In this document: one piece after another, positions 9,507 through 17,571 of the stretch
How the letters are laid out: each line of letters begins with the position of its first letter
Numbering within the stretch: position 1 is the first letter of the stretch
NCBI GenBank assembly: GCA_036666555.1
Contig: JAVWVS010000009.1
Location: 1 to 64,000 of the forward strand
From: UMGS1251 sp036666555
GTDB lineage: Bacteria > Bacillota > Clostridia > Lachnospirales > Lachnospiraceae
Direction of reading: 5' to 3'
Length of the DNA: 64,000 nt
Translations under genes and position numbers: made by a program
The notes under the pieces: generated by a model
Told to the model about the DNA's origin: nothing
The model's database searches: none
The model's input: the letters and a program-made list of their open reading frames with translations, nothing else

Positions 9507-9524
9507 TTCGAATGAGGTTTATCT

Positions 9525-11381
9525 ATGAATTTAAATGAGGTACAGTATGAAGCGGCCATCCATAAGGATGGACCGTGTATGCTCCTCGCCGGTCCCGGTT
9601 CCGGGAAAACACTTACCGTTGTAAAGCGAATTGAATATCTGATAGAAAAACATAAGGTGAGACCAGAAGAAATTCTGGTCATTACCTTTACAAAAGCTGC
9701 TTCCAAAGAAATGAAGTCTAGATTTACCAAAGAGATGCAGGGAACTTATTATCCGGTTACCTTTGGTACTTTTCATGGTATCTACTATGGTATTTTAAAG
9801 TGGGCTTATCGGATGAATGCAGATAATATTTTTTCGGAAGAAGAGAAATATCAATTATTGCGACAGGTAGTGATACAGACGGAACCGGATTACGAGGATG
9901 AAAAGGAATTCCTGCAGGAATTAGCAGGAGAAATTGGAATGATTAAAAACAATCAGTTAGAGATTGCAACATACCATTCTCTTCACTGTGAGGAGAATGT
10001 ATTTCGGGAAATTTTCAAAATATATGAGGAAAAGCGTAAGGAAGCAAAGAAGATTGATTTCGATGATATGCTGGTGCTTTGCTATGAGCTTTTCCAAAAG
10101 AGACCGGAAGTGTTGAAACTTTGGCAGGAAAAGTTTCGCTACATTTTAGTGGATGAATTTCAAGATATCAATCAAGTACAGTATGATGTCATTAAAATGC
10201 TGGCAGCACCTTTGAATAATCTGTTTATTGTAGGGGATGATGACCAGTCCATTTATCGCTTTCGAGGAGCAAAACCGGAGATTATGCTGCATTTTACACA
10301 GGATTATCCAGATGCAAGGACATTGGCTTTGCAGGTGAATTATCGTTCCACCAAAGCAATTGTCAATGTAGCCAAACGAGTCATTGAAAAAAATCATAAT
10401 CGCTACCCCAAAGCCATTTCTACCACCAATGAACAAGGTGTCAATGTGCATGTGCAAGAAGTACTGGATCCAGTGGAAGAAAGCAAATATGTGATGAGTC
10501 AGATTCAGGAACGAAAAAAACAAGGGGTGCATCCGGAGCATATTGCGGTGCTGTTTCGAACGAATACCGAAGCCATGGCACTGGCAGAAACTATGGCAGA
10601 ATATCACATTCCCTATCAGATGAAGGAACATTTGCCCAATCTTTATGAACATTTTATTGGGCAGGACTTGCTGACCTATATGAAGATGGCACTTGGCGAA
10701 AGAACCAGGGCTCAGTTTTTAAGGGTTATGAATCGTCCCAATCGTTATATAGGACGTGATTGCATTAACAAAAAAGAAATATCATTTGCCAGTTTGAAAG
10801 GGTTTTATCGGAATATGGAGTGGATGCAAGATCGCATCGACCAGTGGGAATTGGATTTGCGATTAATGAAAAACATGACTCCGTATGCAGCCATTCAGTT
10901 TATTCGAACACATATCGGTTACGACGGGTTTTTGGAAGAATACGGAACCTTTCGACGGATTCCATTGGAGGATTTGAAGGAAATATTGAAAGAAATCCAA
11001 GAGCGGACCAAGGGGTATCGGACGATGGAGGAGTGGTTTACTCATGTGGAAAATTATACGGCTCAATGGAAGAGCAGCTATCAGCAGCAGGAACCCCATC
11101 CGGATGCGGTGAATTTTTTGACGATGCACGGTGCCAAGGGGTTGGAATTTGATACGGTATTCTTGATTGGAGCCAATGAAACGCTGACACCACATAAGAA
11201 AGCGGTGACGGAAGCGGATTTAGAAGAAGAACGCCGCATGTTTTATGTGGCGATGACAAGGGCAAAAAAGCGACTGTTGATTTCTTATACAAAAGAGCGC
11301 AGTGGAAAAGCTATGGAGCCCTCGCGGTTCGTCACAGAACTTCTGCATGTGGAAAAGAAAAAGAAAGAAAAAGGGCGATAA
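9525..11381 (+). CDS. UvrD/PcrA-type superfamily I DNA helicase
   Basis: This 618-residue ATP-dependent 3'-5' helicase carries the canonical SF1A motifs in order: Walker A AGPGSGKT (22-29), TFTKAASKEM (Ia), VDEFQDIN (II), GDDDQSIYRFRGA (III), NYRS (IV), TMHGAKGLEFDTVF (V) and YVAMTRAKKRL (VI). It is shorter than PcrA (about 730 residues) and lacks the long C-terminal tail that binds RNA polymerase, so it is probably an accessory repair helicase. It lies 18 bp after gltX and ends at a hairpin shared with the convergent DUF1292 gene. Confidence 0.93.
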   Translation: MNLNEVQYEAAIHKDGPCMLLAGPGSGKTLTVVKRIEYLIEKHKVRPEEILVITFTKAASKEMKSRFTKEMQGTYYPVTFGTFHGIYYGILKWAYRMNADNIFSEEEKYQLLRQVVIQTEPDYEDEKEFLQELAGEIGMIKNNQLEIATYHSLHCEENVFREIFKIYEEKRKEAKKIDFDDMLVLCYELFQKRPEVLKLWQEKFRYILVDEFQDINQVQYDVIKMLAAPLNNLFIVGDDDQSIYRFRGAKPEIMLHFTQDYPDARTLALQVNYRSTKAIVNVAKRVIEKNHNRYPKAISTTNEQGVNVHVQEVLDPVEESKYVMSQIQERKKQGVHPEHIAVLFRTNTEAMALAETMAEYHIPYQMKEHLPNLYEHFIGQDLLTYMKMALGERTRAQFLRVMNRPNRYIGRDCINKKEISFASLKGFYRNMEWMQDRIDQWELDLRLMKNMTPYAAIQFIRTHIGYDGFLEEYGTFRRIPLEDLKEILKEIQERTKGYRTMEEWFTHVENYTAQWKSSYQQQEPHPDAVNFLTMHGAKGLEFDTVFLIGANETLTPHKKAVTEADLEEERRMFYVAMTRAKKRLLISYTKERSGKAMEPSRFVTELLHVEKKKKEKGR

Positions 11382-11411
11382 AAAGCGGCAGGTCTCCCTG
11401 CCGGCTTCTTT
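11382..11411. terminator. Bidirectional hairpin between convergent genes
   Basis: GGCAGG and CCTGCC pair across a TCTC loop, extended by AAGC/GCTT with one bulged base. An A-rich run precedes the stem and T residues follow, so it could stop transcription from both the helicase gene and the DUF1292 gene. Confidence 0.65.
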
Positions 11412-11417
11412 GTCTGT

Positions 11418-11756
11418 CTATTCTTCGTCATCTAACTCTTCGAATTCTTGTGTGTCTAACCATTCATCAAAGGCGTCTGCAGCAAGTTCATACTCGTCAT
11501 CGTCATCAATGTTGTCTAAGGTAGGTTCTCCATCTTCGGATTCCTGGAAACGATAGATAAATACATCTCCCTCATCATTCTCGCCCTCTTCGTCCAGTGG
11601 AAGAAGTGCGATATATTGCTGTTCTTTTACCGTATAAATGGTGATGACGGCACATTCTACTTCTTCATCATTATCAAGTGTCAGTGTTACCGTTAATTCA
11701 TCATCATTACAATTGCAGTCTCCACCACAGTTGCAGTCGTGATTATGTTCACTCAT
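11418..11756 (-). CDS. DUF1292 family protein with N-terminal Cys cluster
   Basis: This very acidic 112-residue protein matches DUF1292 (YrzB type): a central beta-rich part (VTLTLDNDEEVECAVITIY, EQQYIALLPL, VFIYRF) and a Glu/Asp-rich C-terminus. Residues 4-17 add a His/Cys cluster (HNHDCNCGGDCNC) that could bind metal. The function of the family is not established. A GGAG ribosome binding site precedes the start. It is transcribed alone against the flanking genes. Confidence 0.85.
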   Translation of the reverse strand: MSEHNHDCNCGGDCNCNDDELTVTLTLDNDEEVECAVITIYTVKEQQYIALLPLDEEGENDEGDVFIYRFQESEDGEPTLDNIDDDDEYELAADAFDEWLDTQEFEELDDEE

Positions 11757-11827
11757 AGTATTATTCTCCTTTATCGTTAATACCCTAACTTTAGCAGACT
11801 AGAAGGCAAATTGCAAGGGAAAAAGTA

Positions 11828-11855
11828 TTGACATTATAGGAAAAAACGGTAAAAT
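11828..11855 (+). promoter_or_regulatory. Sigma-A promoter upstream of the sugar-binding lipoprotein
   Basis: A perfect TTGACA lies 16 bases before TAAAAT, 38 bases before the start of the next gene. It probably drives the run of closely spaced plus-strand genes up to trpS. Confidence 0.75.
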
Positions 11856-11893
11856 GAAATAAGGTATGTGTAAAATACCAAGGAGGCTAGCAA

Positions 11894-12895
11894 ATGAAAA
11901 AGAAGAGGACACTGGCGTTGTGTATGGTTGTGCTATTGGTAGTACTTATGGCATCGGGCTGTAAGAAACAAGTAGGAACACCGGAAGACAATGCAGTATC
12001 GGAAGCAGACAAGAAAACAGATGAGAATGAAGAAGTAATCGCACATAAATATGGATTTTCGGGAATCGACATGGAAAACCCTTATTATATTACATTGGTA
12101 AAGTCACTGCGGGAGTCCATTACGGCAGAGGGAAGTACTTTAATTACCGAAGATCCCCAAGGGGATTCTCAAAAACAAGTGGAGCAGATTCAAGGGATGA
12201 TCAAAGAAGGAATTGAATTATTATTCCTAAGCCCGGTAGACTGGCAGAAGATCACGCCGGCTCTGAAAGAGTTAAAAGAAGCCAATGTGAAGATTGTGAA
12301 TGTAGACACACAAGTGAAAAATATGGAATACATCGATGCTTATATTGGCTCGGATAATAAAAATGCAGGGTTTGTCTGTGGAGAGGACCTGGCTAAACGG
12401 TATCCCAAGGGTGGTAAAATTGTTATCTTGGAATGTCCCACTATGAATTCCATTAATGACCGCATTACCGGATTTGAGGAGGCCATTGCTGAAAAAGGAT
12501 TTGAAGTGGTGCGAAGAGAAGACACCCATGGCGATATGCAGGAATCCATGGTCGATGCGGAAAAAATATTTGCAGAAAATACAGACATCGTAGGGGTGAT
12601 GTGTGGAAATGATCCTACGGCACTGGGAGCTTTAGTTGCAGCGAAGGAACGGAAGGATTTTCAAGCGGTTATCTATGGCGTAGATGGTTCACCGGATATT
12701 AAACAAGAATTAAAAAAGCCCAACAGTGCGGTTGTGGGAACCGGAGCCCAGGCACCCATTGAAATTGGGAAAAGTGCTGCGAAAATAGGGTTACAGATAT
12801 TAAATGGGGAAACCTATGAAAAAGAAACCTATGTGGAGACATTTTTGATTACCGGTGAAAATGTGGATATGTACGGTGTAGATGGCTGGCAATAG
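11894..12895 (+). CDS. Sugar ABC transporter substrate-binding lipoprotein (ribose-binding fold)
   Basis: This 333-residue lipoprotein has a signal peptide ending in the lipobox LMASGC (Cys23) and a charged linker to about residue 50. The mature part has the type I periplasmic binding fold (Peripla_BP_4/RbsB type): DMENPYY, QVEQIQGMIKEGIELLFLSP, GSDNKNAGFVCGEDL, NDPTALGALVAA, YGVDG. It should bind a sugar or autoinducer-like ligand outside the membrane. No permease or ATPase gene is adjacent, so it is an orphan receptor here. A good promoter and an AGGAGG site precede it; 27 bp separate it from the GH13 gene. Confidence 0.9.
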   Translation: MKKKRTLALCMVVLLVVLMASGCKKQVGTPEDNAVSEADKKTDENEEVIAHKYGFSGIDMENPYYITLVKSLRESITAEGSTLITEDPQGDSQKQVEQIQGMIKEGIELLFLSPVDWQKITPALKELKEANVKIVNVDTQVKNMEYIDAYIGSDNKNAGFVCGEDLAKRYPKGGKIVILECPTMNSINDRITGFEEAIAEKGFEVVRREDTHGDMQESMVDAEKIFAENTDIVGVMCGNDPTALGALVAAKERKDFQAVIYGVDGSPDIKQELKKPNSAVVGTGAQAPIEIGKSAAKIGLQILNGETYEKETYVETFLITGENVDMYGVDGWQ

Positions 12896-12922
12896 TGACA
12901 TAACAGAAAAGAGGGTAATATC

Positions 12923-14614
12923 ATGAGAAAAACACAAGGATATCCATTGCCTTTCGGGGTAAATAAGATAGAAGGGAAAATGAATTTTTCCGTACCGGTT
13001 CCTTGTGAAAAATCATGCAAATTATTATTGTATCGAGCCGGCGAAACAAGTCCGGTCAAAGAGTATGAGATGCAGCCGGTAATGGGCGAAGTAAACGTGC
13101 TTGCCTTGGAAGCATTTCCGGAAAAAGAATATGAATATAATTATGAAATAGACGGCATTGTAACCCTGGATCCTTATGCGAAGGCACTGACCGGGCGCGA
13201 TGTATTTGATGAACCCAAAGAAATGAAAGACCATGAAGTCCGTGGCAGATTTGTGGAGGAATCCTATGATTGGGAAGGGGATCGGCCATTGCAGCATGCT
13301 TATGAAGATGTGATTGCATATAGTTTACACGTGAGAGGTTTTACGAAACATGCCTCTTCAAAAGTAAAAGGACGGGGGACCTTTCAAGGTGTGATGGAGA
13401 AGCTACCTTATCTGACGAATTTGGGAATTAATCAAATTCAGTGTATGCCGATTTATGATTTTTTGGAAAATGAAAAATATACCAATTATTGGGGATATGG
13501 CCCGGGGTATTATTTTGCACCCAAAGCGTCGTATGCATTCAGTGAAGATCCGGTAAAAGAATTAAAAGACATGGTAAAAGCTTGCCACAGAGCCGGTATC
13601 GAGGTCGTGTTAGACGTTCCCTTTACGGAAAAGGTATCCCCACAGATGGTGGAGGACTGCCTGCGTTATTATGTGATGGAATATCATGTGGATGGATTTG
13701 TTTTAGATCCCGCCACGGCACCGATGGATACCGTGGTGCAAGATCCTCTGTTAAAAAAGACCAAACTCATGAAAAAACAGGATGGTTTTCAGACGGTGAT
13801 GCGTAGATTCCTAAAGGGAGACGAAGGCATGATCGACAGTGTCATATGGGGGATGCGCCACCATTCCAAAGCGGAAGGAACTTTTAACTATATTACCAAC
13901 CACAATGGATTTACGTTGATGGATTTGGTTTCCTATGATGGAAAGCACAATGAACGCAATGGAGAGGATAATCAAGATGGCCCTACCTATAATTATAGTT
14001 GGAATTGTGGTGTAGAAGGACCAACCAGAAAAAAAGCAGTGGTAGAACTGCGAAAGAAACAGATGCGCAATGCCTTTTTTCTCGTACTGGCAGCCCAGGG
14101 AACGCCTTGCATTTTAGCAGGAGATGAATTTGCCAATACACAAAAGGGAAATAATAATGTGTATTGTCAGGATAATGAATGTGGATGGCTGGATTGGCGA
14201 AAGGTAGAGAAAGAAGGGGAATTATTTACGTATGTGAAGGAATTGATTGCAATCCGCAAAACCCATCCAGTCCTTCATCCGAAAAGGGAGTTCTTAGGCA
14301 TGGATCAGGCCTGCTGCGGAGTTCCGGATGTATCCTATCATGGAGAGAGCGCATGGCGTGTTCCCACCGAAATTGCAAGCCGTCAGCTGGGGATTTATTA
14401 TAGTGGGGAAGGAATGCAAGATGAGGATTGTTTTATTGCCTATAATCTGCATTGGCAAAAACATTCTTTTGCCCTTCCGGCACTTTGCAAAGGGAAAAAA
14501 TGGGTTCCGGTATTTTCAACAGAATCCGGAGGGATTTCTCATGGGGAACCGGAGAAAAATCAGAAAGAAGTTGTCATTTCGGAAAGAACCATTACGATGT
14601 TCGTAGGGAGGTAA
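12923..14614 (+). CDS. GlgX/isoamylase-like GH13 protein lacking catalytic residues
   Basis: The 563-residue protein aligns along its length with glycogen-debranching enzymes: CBM48-like N-terminus (1-90), barrel with YWGYGPGYYFAP, GIEVVLD, YHVDGF, NHNGFTLMDLVSY, KHNERNGEDNQDG, QGTPCILAGDEF and NNNVYCQDN. The catalytic set is gone. Region I stops at LDVPFTEK after Asp231, region II reads GFVLD with Val260 in place of Arg, the segment holding the acid/base Glu is deleted between KKTKLM and the RRFLKGD segment, and the transition-state Asp is Asn328. The frame and substrate-contact parts are kept, so a glucan-binding or regulatory pseudoenzyme is more likely than a decaying gene. Confidence 0.85.
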   Translation: MRKTQGYPLPFGVNKIEGKMNFSVPVPCEKSCKLLLYRAGETSPVKEYEMQPVMGEVNVLALEAFPEKEYEYNYEIDGIVTLDPYAKALTGRDVFDEPKEMKDHEVRGRFVEESYDWEGDRPLQHAYEDVIAYSLHVRGFTKHASSKVKGRGTFQGVMEKLPYLTNLGINQIQCMPIYDFLENEKYTNYWGYGPGYYFAPKASYAFSEDPVKELKDMVKACHRAGIEVVLDVPFTEKVSPQMVEDCLRYYVMEYHVDGFVLDPATAPMDTVVQDPLLKKTKLMKKQDGFQTVMRRFLKGDEGMIDSVIWGMRHHSKAEGTFNYITNHNGFTLMDLVSYDGKHNERNGEDNQDGPTYNYSWNCGVEGPTRKKAVVELRKKQMRNAFFLVLAAQGTPCILAGDEFANTQKGNNNVYCQDNECGWLDWRKVEKEGELFTYVKELIAIRKTHPVLHPKREFLGMDQACCGVPDVSYHGESAWRVPTEIASRQLGIYYSGEGMQDEDCFIAYNLHWQKHSFALPALCKGKKWVPVFSTESGGISHGEPEKNQKEVVISERTITMFVGR

Positions 14615-14619
14615 GGGAG

Positions 14620-15279
14620 ATGACAGAACGGATATCTGAATTGGAACTCACCTCATTTCAACTGAAAATAATTGGAATTCTTACTATGCTGATCGATCAT
14701 ATAGGAATTGTATTTTTTCCACAATATGGAATCTTTCGTATCATTGGCCGCTTATCTTTTCCCATTTTTTGCTTCTTGATCGTGGAAGGATTTTTTCATA
14801 CCAGTGATATCATGGGCTATATGAGGCGCTTGCTCCTTTTTGCTTTGGTGTCAGAGATTCCCTATGATTTGCTTTTTTTTGGAAGCATCTTTGATCTCAC
14901 AAGACAGAATGTGTTCTTCACCTTAGTGCTGGGCGTTCTACTATTGTATCTGTTAGAAGCGCTGCAAGGTGATTTTGCCAAGACCAGCAGTGTGATATTC
15001 ATCATGCTTCTTGCAGAAGCGTTGAAGAGCGATTACAGTTCTATGGGGATTCTGATTATTTTATTTTTTTATAGTTATCATCAGCGACCCACGATGCGCA
15101 ATTTGTCGGTAGCAATTATGAATATACGTGCCATGGGTGGCGTACAAGTGTATGGAGCACTATCACTGATTCCCATTAGTTTTTATAAAGGGAACAGAGG
15201 ATTTGCCAGGCAACGGTTTTTCTATATCATCTATCCGGCTTCCCTTTTGGTACTGCTGGGGATGAAACTTTTGGTATAA
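14620..15279 (+). CDS. TraX family membrane protein
   Basis: This 219-residue protein starts at the ATG after AGGGAGG; an upstream extension of the same frame overlaps the GH13 gene and lacks a ribosome binding site. It has about seven hydrophobic segments and the TraX pattern near the N-terminus: LKIIGILTMLIDHIG, then FRIIGRLSFPIFCFLIVEGF and RLLLFALVSEIPYDL. TraX of F pili is an N-acetyltransferase acting on pilin, but chromosomal homologues in Clostridia are not tied to conjugation and may acylate surface glycans. There is a 5-bp gap to the previous gene. Confidence 0.85.
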   Translation: MTERISELELTSFQLKIIGILTMLIDHIGIVFFPQYGIFRIIGRLSFPIFCFLIVEGFFHTSDIMGYMRRLLLFALVSEIPYDLLFFGSIFDLTRQNVFFTLVLGVLLLYLLEALQGDFAKTSSVIFIMLLAEALKSDYSSMGILIILFFYSYHQRPTMRNLSVAIMNIRAMGGVQVYGALSLIPISFYKGNRGFARQRFFYIIYPASLLVLLGMKLLV

Positions 15280-15302
15280 CATCAACGGGAAAGGAAGAAG
15301 CA

Positions 15303-15830
15303 ATGGAGGCATGGAAACATTTTTGTACAATTACACAACATAAGATGATTGTGATGAAGTCCTGTTTTCAAGTGGGATTATATAAGCAAGGTCTACTACA
15401 TGATCTGTCAAAATATGGCTTGGCTGAATTTCCGGTAGGAGCAAAATATTATCAGGGAACCAGAAGCCCCAATAATGCAGAGCGGGAAGATCGGGGATAT
15501 TCTTCGGCATGGCTGCACCATAAGGGCAGGAATAAGCATCATTATGAATATTGGCTGGACTATAGCATGGAAGGCGAACAGATTATGGGCGGTATGAAAA
15601 TGCCCAAAAATTATGTGGTGGAAATGTTTTTAGACCGGGTAGCAGCTTCTAAAACGTATCAAAAGGAGCGTTACACCAATCAAGCGCCGCTAGTCTATTA
15701 CAGTCATGGAAACGCATCGGAACTTCTGCATTCAAATACAAGGGAAATATTGGAGAAGTTACTTCATATGCTGGCAGAACAAGGAGAACGAAAAACATTT
15801 GCTTATATTCGAAATGTAATCTTAAAATAA
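15303..15830 (+). CDS. DUF5662 family protein
   Basis: This 175-residue protein begins MEAWKHFCTITQHK and carries paired His-rich motifs, LHDLSKYG (about 33-40) and WLHHKGRNKHHYEYW, which resemble a metal site. The pattern is that of DUF5662, a family found in Clostridia that is sometimes labelled catalase without support. The function is unknown. The gene lies between a TraX-like gene and a phosphatase with short gaps and is probably co-transcribed with them. Confidence 0.8.
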   Translation: MEAWKHFCTITQHKMIVMKSCFQVGLYKQGLLHDLSKYGLAEFPVGAKYYQGTRSPNNAEREDRGYSSAWLHHKGRNKHHYEYWLDYSMEGEQIMGGMKMPKNYVVEMFLDRVAASKTYQKERYTNQAPLVYYSHGNASELLHSNTREILEKLLHMLAEQGERKTFAYIRNVILK

Positions 15831-15859
15831 AAAAGAAAAAGCAGAGGGGAAATCGACTT

Positions 15860-16492
15860 ATGAAATTATATATCATTCGACATGGAGAAACAAATTGGAA
15901 TAAGGAACGGAAAATTCAGGGAGCATCGGATATTCCATTGAATGATTTTGGCAGAGTGCTGGCACAGCAGACCGCACAGGGACTAAAAGAAATCCCATTT
16001 GATGCAGCATTTACCAGTCCTCTTTGCAGAGCCAGAGAAACCGCCCAGATTATTTTAGAGGGGAGAGATGTTCCGCTGGTGGAAGACGACCGCATTAAAG
16101 AAATTTGTTTTGGAGAATACGAGGGCTTATGCTGTAGTGAAGAAGGATGGAATGTACCGGATCCTGGCTTTGAAAACTTTTTCCAGGACCCAGACCAGTA
16201 TCATCCGCCCAAAGGGGGAGAGGATTTCACAACGGTTTTAAACCGGTTGAATTCTTTTTTGCAGGAATTGTATCAAAAGAAAGAATGGGAGACCAAAAAT
16301 GTGTTGCTTGCCACCCATGGGGCTGCTCTTTGTGGGATGTTGACGCTGATTAAAGAAAATCCCATAGCACAATACTGGGAAAGCAAAGTCCATAAAAATT
16401 GTGCCGTCACCATTGTGGAAGTCAAAGAACAACAGCCTAAGATTTTAGAAGAGGCGAAAATTTATTATACCGAAGAAGTAGCAGAGTGGTAA
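15860..16492 (+). CDS. Histidine phosphatase family protein
   Basis: This 210-residue cytoplasmic enzyme has the phosphoglycerate-mutase/acid-phosphatase fold. The phospho-accepting His is in IIRHGETNWN (His8). The second Arg (SPLCRARETAQII), the Glu (EICFGEYEG) and the late His (ATHGAALCGML) are all present. The substrate is unknown; the length and motif set fit the CobC/PhoE-like broad-specificity group rather than glycolytic mutase. It is followed 16 bp later by trpS. Confidence 0.92.
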   Translation: MKLYIIRHGETNWNKERKIQGASDIPLNDFGRVLAQQTAQGLKEIPFDAAFTSPLCRARETAQIILEGRDVPLVEDDRIKEICFGEYEGLCCSEEGWNVPDPGFENFFQDPDQYHPPKGGEDFTTVLNRLNSFLQELYQKKEWETKNVLLATHGAALCGMLTLIKENPIAQYWESKVHKNCAVTIVEVKEQQPKILEEAKIYYTEEVAEW

Positions 16493-16507
16493 AGGAGAAT
16501 CAGAAAT

Positions 16508-17512
16508 ATGATAAATGATAAGAAAATTTTATTTAGTGGCATGCAGGCAACTGGGAATCTTACACTTGGAAATTATTTAGGGGCATTAAAGAACTGGGTA
16601 TCTCTGGGGGATCAATACGAATGCTTTTACAGTGTGGTGGATATGCATTCGATTACCGTCAGACAAGATCCAACTGTGTTGCGTAAACGTGCACGTGCCT
16701 TACTGACGTTATATATTGCAGCAGGATTAGATCCGGAAAAAAACTGTATCTATTACCAGTCTCATGTTTCCGGACATGCGGAACTGGCATGGATATTGAA
16801 TTGTTTTACCTATATGGGTGAATTGAACCGGATGACTCAATTCAAGGATAAATCAGCCAAGCATACCGATAATATTAATGCAGGATTATTTACTTATCCG
16901 GTACTGATGGCGGCAGATATTTTACTTTATCAGGCAGATGTGGTTCCGGTGGGAATCGATCAAATGCAGCATTTAGAGATTACCAGAGACATTGCAACAC
17001 GTTTTAATTCAGTATATGGAGATGTATTTACTATTCCGGAGGCCTATATCGGAAAAGTGGGTGCCAAGATTATGAGTTTACAAGACCCAGATAAAAAGAT
17101 GTCTAAATCTGATGAGAATCCCAATGCAAGCATTTATCTGATGGATGAGCCAGATGCTATTATTCGGAAATGTAAACGGGCAGTGACTGATTCACAGGCA
17201 CAGATTTTATACCGGGAAGAACAACCCGGAGTGAAGAATTTAATTGATATTTACAGTGCGTGTACGGAACAGACAGCAGACCAGGTCGTAAAGGAATTCG
17301 ACGGAAAAGGATATGGCGAGTTCAAAATGGCAGTGGGTGAGGCAGTGGTATCGGTATTGAAGCCACTCCAAGATGAAGTACAGCGCTTAGAAAAGGATAA
17401 GGCATATATTGACGGGATCATCAAAACAAACGCGGAAAAGGCGGATTATTACGCTACCAAGACATTGCGTAAAGTACAGCGTAAAGTAGGATTTCCGGAC
17501 CGCATCCGGTAG
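16508..17512 (+). CDS. trpS: Tryptophanyl-tRNA synthetase
   Basis: This 334-residue class Ic synthetase charges tRNA-Trp. The HIGH equivalent is TLGN (19-22) in ATGNLTLGNYLGAL and the KMSKS loop is intact (197-201). A strong AAAGGAGAA site precedes the ATG. The gap to the upstream phosphatase gene is only 15 bp, so there is no T-box leader directly before it; expression depends on the upstream promoter or one inside the previous gene. It ends at a strong terminator. Confidence 0.97.
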   Translation: MINDKKILFSGMQATGNLTLGNYLGALKNWVSLGDQYECFYSVVDMHSITVRQDPTVLRKRARALLTLYIAAGLDPEKNCIYYQSHVSGHAELAWILNCFTYMGELNRMTQFKDKSAKHTDNINAGLFTYPVLMAADILLYQADVVPVGIDQMQHLEITRDIATRFNSVYGDVFTIPEAYIGKVGAKIMSLQDPDKKMSKSDENPNASIYLMDEPDAIIRKCKRAVTDSQAQILYREEQPGVKNLIDIYSACTEQTADQVVKEFDGKGYGEFKMAVGEAVVSVLKPLQDEVQRLEKDKAYIDGIIKTNAEKADYYATKTLRKVQRKVGFPDRIR

Positions 17513-17520
17513 AGCAACAG

Positions 17521-17565
17521 AAAAAATGGTTTGTCGCACTTACGTGTAACAAACCATTTTTTTAA
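17521..17565. terminator. Bidirectional rho-independent terminator
   Basis: Bases 17522-17534 pair with 17548-17560 (13 bp, AAAAATGGTTTGT type arm) around a 13-base loop, with T run on the plus strand and A run upstream serving as the T run on the minus strand. It separates trpS from the convergent ABC-F gene. Confidence 0.85.
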
Positions 17566-17571
17566 TTCTTT

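Noticed and set aside
11302..11556. Serine-rich plus-strand frame
   Set aside because: Antisense shadow of the acidic C-terminus of the DUF1292 gene; no ribosome binding site.
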